Position numbers and translations under genes: made by a program. Under the pieces are notes generated by a model that did no database searches, had not been told where the DNA came from, and was given only the letters and a program-made list of their open reading frames with translations. A stretch of 64,000 bases of DNA from Parietaria judaica (taxonomy: Eukaryota > Streptophyta > Magnoliopsida > Rosales > Urticaceae): NCBI GenBank assembly GCA_954871525.1, contig OX940865.1, positions 5,642,001 through 5,706,000 of the forward strand. Reading direction: 5' to 3'. Below, piece after piece: positions 11,544 through 24,500 of this stretch. The stretch's first letter is position 1. Every line of letters starts with the position of its first letter.

Positions 11544-12642
11544 ATGGATTGCGTATTTGGTGAAACTGAGCGACATTCACAGCGACAACGAGTGTGGTAC
11601 CGCGGAAGTACTCGTTTAAACAACATCATCAAGTCTTTCCGAGAAGATAGTTTGTTGGATAGGGTGCTTGCGACTCCGTTCGGCCAATTCTTTGTAGAGC
11701 CCCGTCCAAAAATTTTGGGTGCACTGTTCCATCAAGTTCTTTGTCGAAGAATTGCGTCTCCCAGTTCCGATGAACTTCTCTTCAAATTCAACAAGGTTAT
11801 ATGTAAATTTGGCTGTCGTGAGCTTGCTGCCATCACAAAAAATTTTATTGGCTTCTTGTTTCCCCAACGATAAACAAAAATAACGTATAGCGATTTGGAG
11901 AAGACGTTGATGGAGTGCACTGACCCCGAAGATATATACAAGCTAGGCCTTTGTTGTTTCGTTGAGGGGGTGCTTCTGGGGACGCCACCGGATATGTTTG
12001 TCCAGAACGAGCACTTGGAAGATGTGGATGACGTGGATTACTTTTTATCCAAACAATGGGGCGAGTTGGTTTGGAATGCATCCGCCAAGTCCTTTTGCCG
12101 GGAAATTAAGAAAGGCAAAGTAAAATCCAAAGGCGCTGGCAAATACGTATACCCCAAATACGAGTTGGCCGGATACGCCCCGACGCTTCAAGCCTGGGCG
12201 TGCAAAGTGGTTCCGTATTTGGAAACCCTTGGTTCTACCATGAAACAAATGTCTTCGATTGCAGTGGGTAATGCGCTCGACGATGACAATGTAAGTTTTC
12301 GTAATTTATTTAGTTATTTCGAGGACAATTTCGAGAATTGTTTTTAGCTAAGTTAGTGTGTTTTTTTGTTTTTAATGTATGAAGGTGGAGGTGCTCCCTT
12401 TCATTGTAGCAGGGCGTGAAGAGGAGAACAAGTCACCTTCAAAGGGCGTTTCGTCATCTACCCCCACTCCACCGCGAATGCAAACACGGTCTAGAGATAG
12501 ACTGGAAACAGAGGTACCGCTGCCCCCTCGTCGCTCAGAAGAGTCTTCAAGCATAATCAACCTGCTCGTTTTCTCTCTAAGGGAAATCCAACATGAATGT
12601 TCTTCAAATGTTCTGGCAACACCCAATTACACTCATCACTAA
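11544..12642 (+). pseudogene. DUF1985-domain TE gene, broken
   Basis: Two plus-strand segments read as one family. The first (11544-11873, 109 codons) includes LRTFREDSLLDRV-like sequence and a region resembling the start of DUF1985 proteins. The second (11895-12347, 150 codons) has an acidic linker, then WGELVW and GYAPTLQAWACKVVPYLETLG, which match the tryptophan-rich end of DUF1985 (plant-specific, found in ULP1-like transposon genes). A stop and frame change at 11871-11895 separates them, either a short decayed intron or an indel. A third short segment (12379-12642) may be the next exon, since 12291 looks like a GTAAGT donor and 12383 follows an AT-rich intron. The expected C-terminal cysteine protease domain is absent, so this is probably not functional. 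Confidence 0.6.
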
Positions 12643-13600
12643 CTGAATATATCACACCTTCATATCAACTCCTACAATTTAAAAAATAGGACAGTTAAAT
12701 AAAACAGTAGATCCTACCTAAAAAGGAAAATCTAAAACATTAAATATACCTGAATGTCTCGAGCAAATAAAACGGCGAACAGTATGTGTAGTTGCCTAAA
12801 TTGCGTTTCAGGGCACCAGTTGCAACGTGAACGCAAGGAATACCAATTGTTGGAACTCCCCACACTCACACTCTTTTGTCCTTAGGTCTACAACTCAACT
12901 GCCCGACGATGTAATGACTTCGAATTGAAGCGTATCTAGATTATGAATTGTTAACGACCGCGCTGCATCAAGTGTGTCTTTCAACTCTTTCTCGAACTTG
13001 GGTACAAGAGTTGAAAGGTTATTTTGACCTAGGGTTCGCTTTTCATAAAACCAATGTTGGAGAGTAAACCGAAGGTATTCAAACATGTTGGAACTCGGGG
13101 ACGGGACATCGAGGCTGTGAAGATGATGGGAACTCGAGCACGGGACTTCGCTGTCTTCCAGATGATGGAAAATCAAGGACTAGCTGGACATCAAAGTCCA
13201 CGATGTCATCATTGTGGTCTGCTAGATGAACTTCGTGAGTTACATTTTCTTCATACCGCTCTGAAGATGGCATTACAATTAGCTTTTTCAATATCGGAGT
13301 TACGTAGAGTATGTTCTTTCCACGACGGTCAATGTCAAGTATTTGACAATCAACATCCAACTCAACAGGATGACATCCGTGCTGCAACAGTTTTATCTCG
13401 ATTCTGAGATCATACACCCGCTCATCCACACCAACTTTTTCATACAACTGATCCATCAATTGGGTGAAACTAATGTCCATCGGCGCTAAAAAAAAAAACT
13501 ATTCTTCGTATTGGTGTAGTTCCACTTCTCATTTTCAAGAATCCACTCGCCATCATGTTCGAGATATACATCCAAATCTGTTTCACACGAAAGTATAAAA
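12560..13600 (-). pseudogene. MULE transposase, internally deleted
   Basis: Minus-strand pieces collinear with MuDR/MURA-type transposases. Near 13590-13493 is a YLEHDGEW segment. From 13480 a frame of 133 codons contains the N-terminal LMDQLYEKVGVD region. Then, without the catalytic core, comes the C-terminal part at 13085-12745: HWFYEKR, LDAARSLTIHNLDTLQFEV, and a SWIM-type zinc finger with CECGEFQQL followed by IPCVHV (CxCxnCxH). An in-frame TGA precedes the finger and a one-base shift lies between its two halves. A possible further exon near 12640-12570 reads ERKRAG, like the basic tail of these proteins. The DDE core is deleted, so it cannot be active. Confidence 0.7.
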
Positions 13601-13732
13601 TGAATTAACAAAAAACAAGAACAATCATAAATAAAAGGACATAAATAAGGATCAAATCATACTCATTGGTTTTGACGTTGTGCCGATGAGAATATGACAA
13701 TGTTGATAAGAAACTCCAAACGAAAATCTGAA

Positions 13733-14305
13733 ACAAGAGAGGAGAATGTTAATCATACAACCTCCAAGAAAACGGCCACAAATCTGTCCCTAAATTACCA
13801 AAAACTGTCCCCAAATTTCAAATTACTGTCCCCAAGGATCATAAGAAACTGTCCCATGAATATTACTCATACAACCTTCAAGCGAATTGCCCAGAACTGT
13901 CCCTAAATTACCATAAACTGTCCCCAAAATTCTAATTACTGTCCCCAAGGATCATAAGAAACTGTCCCATGAATATTACTCATACAACCATCAAGCAAAT
14001 TGCCCAGAACTGTCCCTAAATTACCAAAAATTGTCCCCAAAATTCTAATTACTGTCCCCAAGGATCATAAGAAACTGTCCCATGAATATTACTCATACAA
14101 CCTTCAATCGAATTGCCCAGAACTGTCCCTAAATTACCAAAAACTGTCCCCAAAATTCTAATTACTGTCCACAAGGATCATAAGAAATTGTCCCATGAAT
14201 ATTACTCATCCAACCTTCGAGCGAATTACCCAGAACTGTCCCGAAATTACCAAAAATTGTCCCCGAAATCGGAAGAAACTGTCCCAATTCGTCAACATTG
14301 ATCCC
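13733..14305. repeat. 113-bp tandem array
   Basis: A unit containing CATGAATATTACTCATACAA, then CCCAGAACTGTCCC and CTGTCCCCAAGGATCATAAG, recurs with exact 113-base spacing (landmark at 13855, 13968, 14081, 14194), plus a partial first copy: about 4.7 copies. It is subterminal in the MULE. Confidence 0.92.
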
Positions 14306-14958
14306 CTTAACCTCGCAAGCCCACGCCAAAAACTGTAACAAAGCTCCTAACAAAGCCTTCCAGGAAAAAAAATCTAAACTTCATGCAACTTAATGAAGAA
14401 AATACCAGAACTAACAAGGATTCCATAGCCTAACTTAATGAAGAAAAATAAACCCTAGAATAAAAGCAAACCAACTAGAAATCAAACCAAGCTAGATCAA
14501 TCAAAAGAATCACAGAGAAAACAAACGAATCTCACGCAAAATCAAACGAAAATGAGCGAAAGGAGAAGGGAGACTGATGGCGGACTCACAGAGAGGACGT
14601 GCGTACGGCGGACTCGCGACGGAGGCACGTGGTTCGGTGGTCGGAAGATGTTTGGGTCCGAGTTGCTGCTTGAGTTTTGTGTTGGTTCGAGTTTTGTGTG
14701 GGTCGAGTTCTTCGTTGCTTGCCTTGGTCGAGTGGGTCGAGTTCTGTGTGGGTGTGGGATGGGAAGGGAAGACACGGGAAGGGAAGGAGGAGAGGAGAGA
14801 GAAGGAGAGGGAAAATTAATTGGGTTTAATTAATGTGGGTGTTAATTAATTAAGGGTAAATTTGTCATAAAATTGGGCAAAGTTTAGAAACACTTATTTT
14901 CTCAATATGATTCAAAACTTCAATTATGGTGTTTTTAGGCTATTTTTGCAAGTTTCCC

Positions 14959-15851
14959 TATATAAAAGTGTCTTGCTATAAATTCTCATTTTAACTCCGT
15001 CAAGTGGCTCTCCCTAATGGAGTTAAAATATGCGATATTTTTTTACATTATATACATTTTCGCAACACAAAAAAGAATAAGAACATATGTTTTTTTTTAT
15101 GGAATAAGAACATATGTTAACTGTTTAGTAACATGTGGATTTTAATTCAAAAGTCTTATCGACTGATCTGGATTTACGATCTCCTATTTATAAATTTTAG
15201 TTTCATTTATAAAATAAATTTATTTAAAAATATGATCAATTTTAAATTTTAATGAATTTTGGTTTTGTATGAAATTAGTTTTAAAATAATATAAGATAAT
15301 ACCGCCAAGTTACATAGAGATTATAATTTAGTTGTGTTTTCAAAATGAATGTTTTTTTTTTATGAAAAATTAAAATAAAGGGTCTAATAAAGAATATTTT
15401 CAAATATAATATCATTTTTTTACAACCTCCTCTCTACGAAAATACATTCAATATAAAACACCCCGAGTAAAAGAATGATTACATACATGTAATGCTATTG
15501 TTAATGCACGAAATGGAATAACAAAGAACCTGGTCCACGGTTCGAGCCCATGACCGGACCTTGTGGTCATGTGGGCAGTCAAGGGTGTAGTCAACGATGG
15601 TTGACTGGTGTCTCGACTTTTCTAAATGCAATTATTTTTCGGTGAGGCATGAGTTGTTCGGTCGATGTAGTTCTGTCCTCAGCGATGTCTCGGTGGCGGG
15701 GGGCCTGGAAAAAAGAAAGTATGATGCCGGACTATGTCACATATTGCAGGGCTGACTAAGTACTCGATAAGGATCAGGTCATCACGTAGTTTAGGGTTTG
15801 TGAATTCTGACAACAAGGGTCCCTGACAATGATCAGAACCCGTCATTTAGT
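14959..15851. other. AT-rich intergenic DNA
   Basis: No gene is seen. A balanced-composition segment at 15530-15830 contains GTTCGAGCCC and ACCATCGTTGAC-like motifs but no readable frame. Confidence 0.45.
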
Positions 15852-16300
15852 GAATTTAGATGAGATTGAATCTGGACCATTCGATTGAAATAATTAATCA
15901 TATTTAATTTAATAAATTTGAATAAAGGGAGCAAAATCTCCAAATCGGTTACAGCTTGTGCCTATAAATATGAGGCTAATTCTACACATTTTTTACACCT
16001 TTTCCCCAGAGCAAAAACTCGAGCTCTCTCTCTCTCTCAAGGGTCTCCGAGTTTTCTGCTTCTTATCTCTCTTCTGGTTCGGCTTAGGAGATATTTTTCT
16101 CCAGTAGCTTTAAAAGAACCGTCAGTTAAATTTTGTGACGGAGTCTTGCCGGCAAAGCCCACGCTTCGGTACGAGGAGTCCAGGAGAATATCCCAGAATA
16201 TCACGGGAGTTTCCCATAGTACCAGCGAAGCCCTGCCCAAGTCAGAACGCGCAGCTGGAATCGTCAACTGAGGTACGGCCTTATGCATTGGGTCAATAAA
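15852..16300 (+). mobile_element. Older copia LTR, left part
   Basis: Homologous to 18381-18820 of the neighbouring LTR: the ATTGAATCTGGACC block, the GCCTATAAATATGAGGCT promoter, CT-rich leader, GACGGAGTC and CACGCTTCGG blocks, and the AGGTACGGCCTTATGCATTG block. Its 5' half is missing. It stops at ATAAA, where a younger LTR of the same family begins, and resumes at 19065. Confidence 0.8.
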
Positions 16301-19059
16301 TGTTGGACATGTGTGTCCTTAAACAAGATATTTATCCATTTGTAAAAGATTATGACAAGTCGTTGAATAAAGATGGTACTTATTATGTTAATCTTATTAT
16401 AGTTTCTGGTAGAGTAAAATAGAATGTTTGATTCCTTAGTTCATAAAGGATGCAATTATGTTATTATTATCACAACAGAGTCATGTGAGGAAGAATTAAT
16501 AAGCATAATAAATGAACTTAAAACGTCCGTGGCCTGATTAACTGGGTGAGAGCCCATTAATCGGTAAGGTCATTAATGTGACTAAGTGACAATCCTATTC
16601 TGGATTATGTGTGTGTCACACTCACTAGAAGTGCATTAAGTATGAAGCGTCTTCATACTGGAACAAACCTGACTTAAACTCGAGAAGTTGTCATATAAGA
16701 CCGTCGGTGATAACTTGTAGTTGAGTCACAAAATGATGATCAAATTGATATTAGTTCTAAGTCCTGGGTGATCATGAGTCCGAGTTGCTGGCTTGATTGT
16801 TCTTTGATTTAACCGTTAAAGAACACAAGATATTACCGCTGTTCCCAACACTATTATTTTGGGAACATGATAGTCAGTAGTAAGGATAGCTTGATCATAG
16901 ACATGGGCATCACACAGCTCTCTTCAGAGTCATGATGATTCCCTTGGTTGTCAGTGGTGAGAAGTGAGAGGTACCCGTGCGCAACTTATGAATTGAAACC
17001 ATAAGTGGGTTGCTCATAAAATTAGTGGCTGAGTCAAGGATGAAAATGCATTGAGGGGCATTACGGTAAAAACCGCATGCTCATGTGTGAGTCATCAAGT
17101 GAAAGGACAATAATCGGTATTTGATTGAATCTAATGGACACCCTGCTGTTATAAGGGAATAATATATACCGTATCACTAAAGAGTGCAGCCTCGGGTCTA
17201 TAGTGGAATCACTTCGAGGTTTGACGAACAACTAGCAGTTCGTTGGAGCTTAAGTGATATGGGTCCATGGTCCCCATGATAGCTCCGTAACGGATGATAC
17301 GTACGTGATTAAAATACATTCTGGATAATGTTTATTCATTTGGCTCGACTTATAAAACTGACAAGTCTGTGACAGACGTCAGATAGTTTTATCGTTCGCG
17401 TGGCAAAAGTATCATATTTTGGTACACGGAATTAACTGATAAAAATAAAGTTAGAATTTAGATTTTCGAACAGCACCATGTTGTTTTAAATTATATTCTA
17501 AGCAACTTTGCTTTTTGAACCAATTCATTCTGACTTACGGTTTGTGATTTATGGATTTTCTAAGTTTATGACTCGGTTCGATAAACTATGAAATTAAATC
17601 ACATGTCACGAATTTAAATGATGGTGTTGCACCATAACATTTAATGTGTGATATTGAGATCACGTTTTAGTAATATAATTTAATTATTTGGATTTAATTA
17701 TTAATATCTAATTAATAATTAATTAATAATTAAAAGATTTATATTAATAAATAAAAATATATTTTTATATATTGTCATATGTGTAAATTTGAATTAGGGT
17801 TTGGAGATAACAAAGCCTAGCTAAATTCGAATCTATGAATTGAAGATTTTATTTTTGCGGCATAAGTACCTATTGTATGGTATTTTGGCAAAAACCCTAA
17901 AATCAATTTAATCCATTGGATCGGTTGTGATTTAATGTCAACCGTTGGATTGAGATAATTGATTTGAACCCTAATGTAATTCGAAATTGAAACTTGGTGA
18001 CCAAGTTTAGGTATTTCGAATTTGCTTAATTAATTATGTCCGTTGGATCGGTTTTGAGATTTAATCTTTAACCGTCGGATTAGAAATTAATTAATATTAT
18101 ATATATGATATAAAATTCGAATAATTTGTGGATAATAGTTCGAATTAGGATTTTGTAAAACCCTACGGTATTTTACTTTATCCCTAATTGATTTGATCCA
18201 TTGGATTGGTTTAAGATTTATTTTTAACCATTGGATCTAGATAATCATCATCAAATTCGAATTTAAATATGTATATATAATATAATTCGAAAATTTATAA
18301 TAGGATGATAAGATTAAATATTTTTATATTATCTTGTATTATTATTTAATTAAATTCCTGATTAATTATATCCATTGGATTTAGATGAGATTGAATCTGG
18401 ACCATTGGATTGAAATAATTAATTATATTTAATTAATAGAATTCGAATAATGGGAGGGAAAATCTCCAAATCGGTTACAGCTTGAGCCTATAAATAGGAG
18501 GCTCATTCTACACATTTTTCACACCTTTCCCTAGAGCAAAACCTCGAGCTCTCCCTCTCTCTTTAGGGTCTGCGAGTTTTCTGCTTCTGATCTCTCTTCT
18601 GGTTCGGCTTAGGAGATATTTTTCTCCGGTAGCTTTAAAAGAACCGTTAGTTAAATTTTGCGACGGATTCTGCCAGCGAAGCCCACGCTTCGGTAGCGAG
18701 GAATCTAGGAGAATATCCCGAAAGATCAGGGGAGTTTCCCTCAGCACCGGCCCTGCCCAAGTCAGAACGCGCAGCCGGAATTGTAAGTTAAGGTATGGCC
18801 TTATGCATTAGGTAAATAAATGCAACCATTTACTACTTTCTATTTATTTCCTATTCGACTAGATTATTAATAATGAATATGAAAAATATTAGATTCAAAA
18901 TATTTATCAGATCTTGGTTAAATGATTGTTACCCGATATCCGTGTCGTCGGTTCGTTAACAAGATTTCCGCTTTAAAATGAATTTTTAAATGTTACCGGA
19001 ACGGCTCGGAGGCTATTATCGTGGTAAGGAAGTCGTCTTGATACCTTCGATTTCCATCA
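16301..19059 (+). mobile_element. Solo copia LTR nested in own family
   Basis: Starts TGTTGGACATGTGTGTCC and ends TTTCCATCA (family end TTTCCAACA, one base changed). It is flanked by ATAAA at 16296-16300 and 19060-19064, a perfect 5-bp TSD. Its length of 2759 bp matches the copy at 57079-59850. TATA box at GCCTATAAATAGG near 18487, followed by the CT-rich leader. No internal region is present. It landed inside an older LTR of the same family, whose remaining U5 continues at 19065. Confidence 0.88.
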
Positions 19060-19064
19060 ATAAA

Positions 19065-19302
19065 TGCAACCATTTACTGCTTTCTATTTATTTCCTATTC
19101 GACTAGATTATTTAATAATGATTATGAAATATTAAATTCGAATTATTTATCAGATCTTGACGAAATGATTATTACCCGATATCCGTGTCGTCGGTCCGGT
19201 AACAAGTTTTCTGCTTTAAAATAATTTTTTAAATGTTACCGAGACGCCTCGGAGGCTATTATCGTGGTAAGGAAGTCGTACTGATACCACCGATTTCCAA
19301 CA
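19065..19302 (+). mobile_element. Older copia LTR, right part
   Basis: Begins TGCAACCATTTACTGC and ends CGATTTCCAACA. It duplicates the last 238 bases of the inserted LTR (18823-19059) because it is the interrupted remainder of the older LTR started at 15852. No primer binding site follows at 19303. Confidence 0.82.
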
Positions 19303-20432
19303 TGCTCGTCGGGCTACCTAGCCACGTAGGGTGGTCATCAGGTGAGTTTTAGCTCGTCCCTCGTCTAGGAGGCATTTGGAGGTTCTGCGAGCTTGTACGT
19401 CAGGTCATAAGATGTCTTTGGAGCGCCCTTGGTGTCTTCGTGAGCTTGGATTGTCTAGTTTTTTGAAGTTGTTATGAATTTATGCCTTGTCAATTCTCGT
19501 GTGCGTGGGGTTGCATGTTGTTGTTGGGAGCTCGTTGTGTTGGAGACCTTAATGTTTAATTGGTCAAAGGGATGTCATCGTCGCCAGGGGAGCTTGCCTG
19601 GGCGAGGACATGATCGATGAATAGGTCAAAGATGGGTCGTTGTCGCTATAAGAGCTCGCCTTAGAATGGGGGTCATCTAGAGGGCTTGCCTTGGCAAAAG
19701 AGTTTTCCGGAGGGCTTGCCTTTTTGTTAGGGTCATCGATGACTTCTCCGGTCATCATCTGGGGTTTCTAAGAACATTATAAGTTTGTTTATCACCTCGT
19801 CGGGACCCTTCTAAAGTCGGTCGCTCCACGCTGAGTAGTCGGGCTCCTTGTTAAGTCGTCATCAAACGTCTTTTAAGGTTTGTCATTGGCCTCTAGACTC
19901 CGTCTTTTAGGGCTTTGCCTTCCAGGCCTTGCTCGATGGGTTCGAACTTGAGGCGATGGTCCTTGACTTGGGTCAAATAGCCTGACTTTAGTCAATAGGC
20001 TTTGACTTTTGCCTTTTATAGTCCATATTTTTAATAAATTAAAAAATAAGCATAACAACCACAGTTACTTGTAAGAAACATAAAGTTGTATATAAACGTA
20101 TATATGCGACTTAATTGTTGAGTCTTATACTAAATGCAATTACATATTTTAAATATATATATTTTTTGGCAATATAAGAACCAGCCGAATGACATAAGTA
20201 GTATTGAGACTCGATTTTATTTATGTTCGGATAGAGTTGTTATAAGAGTCCTACCGATGTACGTTTATAATTACATTTTAAAAATAAGATTATTTAAACA
20301 CTTTTATTAAATAAAAGATGTGGACAAGATCAACTTAATAGACTTTGATCAAGTATGAATATAATTAGACCTCGTATTGTTTTGTCTTCAAATGCATGGT
20401 ATTTCCTTTATAATATATGTTTATATTAAAAA
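19303..20432. other. Intergenic DNA, decayed repeat
   Basis: The phrase GAGCTTGCCT/GGGCTTGCCTT recurs at 19590, 19650, 19685 and 19712 in a region of balanced composition, suggesting a decayed element or minisatellite. Minus-strand frames of 61-64 codons here match nothing known. Confidence 0.4.
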
Positions 20433-21563
20433 GGGTTAATTGCGGCAAAAATACTCAACCTTTGGTCGAATTCTCTGTTGTGTATACAACCTCCGTAAAT
20501 GGCGGCAAAAATACCCAAACTTAGAATTTGGGAGTTGACCGAGAATATCTATCTATGTGGCAATCAACCTTTGCCATGTGGCACGCCACATGGCACTTGG
20601 CCGCCACGTGGCATGCCAAGTCATTATTATTTTATTAAATATTTTTTTAAAAATAAATATATTTTTTTAATTAATTAAAAAAACTTTCTAATTTTTTTTT
20701 TAAAATAAAATTATTTTTCCATAAAAACCAATAATGAATATTTAAATATAATTATTCAGTTTAGAAAAGTGGATCAAACGAAATAAATAAAGAAAAAAAT
20801 CTCCGTTCACAGTTCACTCAAGCTCCTCCTCCGATCCGGTTTACGGGTGAAACGAAATCTCTTAATATGTTTAACAATAATAACCAATAATAATTATATG
20901 ATTATTTAACGATAATTTTTTTTAAAAGAATAATATATAAATAAAAAAACATATTAAACAATTATTATTATTCTAAAATGCGTACACAAAAAAATATCAT
21001 GGAAACAAATAAAAATAATTTTTCATTAAATATAAATATGACTACTATTTTTTGTTTTTGAATAAGTAGTGTGTATATAATTATGTCTTGACTTTTTAAA
21101 CATTATGTATGTGTTTATTAGTTATTATTATTAAACATATTAAACAATTTTAATCGATGCGTGAACCGAACCGGAAACGGAGTTCAAGTGAACCGTGAGC
21201 GGTGAAAATTAATTCATTCTACCCAATTTTTTAAAAATAAAATTATTACCAATAATTAATATATAAATTTAAATATTCTTTATTTTTATTATTAAAAAAA
21301 ATTATTAAAAAAAAATTATTTGTTTAAAAAATAAAAAATAATTTCGTTTAAAAAATATATATTTTTAATTTTTTTTAAATAAAATAATAATTACGTGGCA
21401 TGCCACGTGGCAGTCCACGTGGCAAAGACTGATTGCCACATAGATAAATATTCTCAGTCAACTCTCAAATGCTAAATTTGGATACTTTTGCCGCTATTTA
21501 CGGAGGTTGTATACACAGCAGAGAATTTGACCAAAGGTTAGGTATTTTTACCGCAATTAACCC
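20433..21563. mobile_element. Foldback MULE-type MITE, 1.1 kb
   Basis: Ends GGGTTAATTGCGGCAAAAAT and its inverse. The inverted similarity runs at least 200 bp strongly (GTGTATACAACCTCCGTAAA, the CACGTGGCATGCCA blocks) and then weakly to the centre (a CGGTTCAC/GTGAACCG pair at 20815 and 21180), so the element is close to one long hairpin. Flanks TATTAAAAA (20424-20432) and TATAAAAAA (21564-21572) give an 8/9 TSD. It has no gene. Confidence 0.8.
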
Positions 21564-24500
21564 TATAAAAAATACAGTAACAAAGACATCCTAAGCCACA
21601 AGTATCCGTTGATGTTGACGTATATCTGCATGCAATTTTCAACAATGCAGGCAGGCACAACCAAACCAATTTAATTTTTGTTCCTTGGGCTACTTAATTG
21701 TTAAATAATGAAATTGATTCTCGTGTTCTAATTATTCGACTTGTTGTAGCATTAAAACACAATGTTTTTCTGTGCATTGTGGTCCTCAATGTCGGCATAA
21801 ATCAGTCACGTTATAATGTATCTATAATATATATTCTTTTCTTTGTGACATTATTCTAAGCTCAAATATTAGAGTGGTATTTAATATCTAATTTATTTCA
21901 AGGTATCCCTTTTTTCATATATTTATTTCAATGGCAGATACATATTGAGAATACTATTTGATAACATTATTTTTGTCGAAATTTCTAATCCCTAATATAA
22001 TATCATAAATCATCAGGTTCAAGTACTTCTTTCTCCAACCGATAAAGTAGTCTTTAGTCTACCTATTTTGAAAAATCTCGGTGCCGGCTAAAAAAATATA
22101 AACTTTATCGTTGACTGTTTTCATCTTATATAATTACTAAGAAAGTGTTATTATTTGACACTTCGATCTCATTTTTACTGACCAAAAATGAGTTTTTGAC
22201 ACGAAAGTTCAAACGACGGTCTATACTCTACCATCCTTTGATCAAAACACGCCGCATAAAAAAATTAAGTTCGCCGCAGCGAGATTTGCACGTGTTTTCA
22301 AATTTTAAGTTTGAAAAGAAAAATATATGTTTAAACGATGCAAATCCTTGACCCTCATTTGAAGTCAATCTCGTTGCAGCGAGAATAAAGCTCGCCGCAC
22401 TGAGCTGAGCTATGCTTCAAACTTCCGTGGTCTCGAATTTTAAATTTCAAAAGCGAACATACAGCGTTCAAACAACGAAAAGTCTCTACTATCGTTTAAA
22501 CGCGTATTCTTTTTATGTTAAAACGATGATAAGTCTGTACCACTGTTTGGGCATGATAATTTTCTTACGTTTTAACGACGGTATAATTTTTTTGTCATCC
22601 AAAACGCAATTAAACCATGGTTTTTATCTTCCTTACCCAAAATTCTGCGATGTATCCATAATTTAAATTAGTGTTGGGCTTGAAAGGAGAAAGATCGCTG
22701 GATTGCCTTTCTAAACGACGCTTGAGATTTTCAGTTTATTATTCACAAAGGATTATAATTTCTGAGAGATTTGGTAGAGATCGAAGTGTCAAAGTGGTAC
22801 CAAAAAAATGTGGTGATGATAGAGATGAAATATATTATATATCCAAGCAAGCACTTTAGAGACAATGATCAAAGTGGTTCCAACAAGCATCAACACACAT
22901 AATTCTTTTGCCTCAAAAAGCATAATCATTCGTCCTTGTTGGTTGGTTATATATCTTATGACATTGAATCTCAAAAGCTCATCATACCAAGATATTGATT
23001 TCAGTGTCCACCGTTAGCTTTTGTTTCCTTAAGAAGTGGATTAAAAAAAATTATGATATGTAATAGAATTGGTACCTCCTCAAGGATGTAGTAAATATAA
23101 TAATTCGCATTAGTAGTGTATTAATATAATGTGTTTTTCTTATTATAGGATCAAGGGAAGCATAATATCAATTAATTTATAACAAAATTGAGGATTTTGT
23201 ATATGTATAAAACGAAGATGAAAATACTACAGTTTTGTGTTTGTTTTTTTGTTAATCAAATCAGTACATTTCAAACAGCTCATTTCAAACACACAAGCAA
23301 TGAAAGCTTATTATATAATTGATGGAATATCCTTCAGTGCACTCTATTTTTTGTGAGCAAATTGATATATTTTCAAACTAAGTCATCAGTTTGCTTTTAC
23401 GAAAAAGACTTAACATTTTTCTTTTTCATAAATGTTTTATCCAAAAAATACTTTTTCTCTAGTAGGATCGGAACCTGTATTTTGAATATATAAATTTCTC
23501 GTATAATTTTTGTGTGACAAAATGTTGATTGAAAAATAAATATATATTTTGATTGGATAAAACTAATGTATTACACTATATTTTTTAGTTTAAGATAATT
23601 GAAGTACATTACAACTTCATTGAAACTAAGTTACGAATTGTGATGTACTTTAATTATTTAATACTCTTTTGTGAAAGTAATTGGATTAAGCATAAAAGTT
23701 GAAGTTATACCCACTTATGATGTGGAATTGGTCAGAAAAACAATAATTATCAAACACTAACTGCTTTATTTCAAGCTTAATCATCAAAGACTTGAAAAAT
23801 ACAAAGAGCATATGAAGTTATAAAAACCATTTATAGAGAAGTTTGTGCACATACATCATTTTCCCAAATATTCTATTTTCATACAATACAACTTCGATAA
23901 ATTAATAATATCGATTGAATAATAATTCTGTTCAGTCCCGAGTCGGACCTAATTAGCTAAATCAATAATTCACTAAATTTATAAGATAATAATTTTATTA
24001 AAAATATATAGGTCCCAAGATATGTAAATTAATAATTCAATGTAAAAATAATTTGTTACATATATAATTATAAAATCACTGCAAATAAAATATAACATTG
24101 CATAGAAATCATCTTAAATAGAAACAAATTACACTAATCAACTAACATGTAGAGTTTTTAAAATATGATTATGAAGTTATTTGTTTATTCTTCAAATTTA
24201 TATCTCATTCAATTTCAATTCTAAGATTCCAGATAACATTAAGAAAGTTCGGTCTTTTATTTTCATGGTGTAACACAAAAATTTGTTCAAAGAAGTGATT
24301 GTTGTTACAGTTTCATCATTGCATGAAACAAACTTTATTTAAGTAATATTATTTTCAATTTATGTATTATGATTACAATATTCTTGACATGTTATATACA
24401 GATTTTTTCTTCTTCTTCTAATTACAATGATTATATAACTAATACTTTATAAATTAATAATTCGATAATATGATAAATTCTGGAGGTCCCAACATTGTTA

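Larger units (their letters stand above)
10630..14958. mobile_element. MULE with two decayed genes
   Basis: Terminal inverted repeats of about 135 bp (10630-10765 and 14823-14958) begin GGGAAACTTGCAAAAATAGC and end with its inverse. Flanking 9-mers (TATGTAAAG and TATATAAAA) are a plausible decayed TSD. Inside are a plus-strand DUF1985-type gene, a minus-strand MULE transposase remnant, a GC-rich CTCGC minisatellite and a 113-bp tandem array. A DUF1985 gene together with a MuDR-type transposase is typical of the plant MULEs that captured ULP1-like genes (KAONASHI type). That assignment is inference, because the ULP1 protease domain itself is not visible. Confidence 0.75.

Noticed and set aside
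13770..14300. CRISPR-like array
   Set aside because: The 113-bp units are repeated in full, with no unique spacers, and this is plant DNA. It is a plain tandem repeat.
14542..14833. Overlapping frames on both strands near the right end of the MULE
   Set aside because: Composition-driven (GGGAAGGGAAGG and GTGGGTCG repeats), no start context or family match.
18822..19302. Local tandem duplication of the LTR end
   Set aside because: The ATAAA duplication shows that these are the ends of two nested LTRs rather than a tandem duplication.
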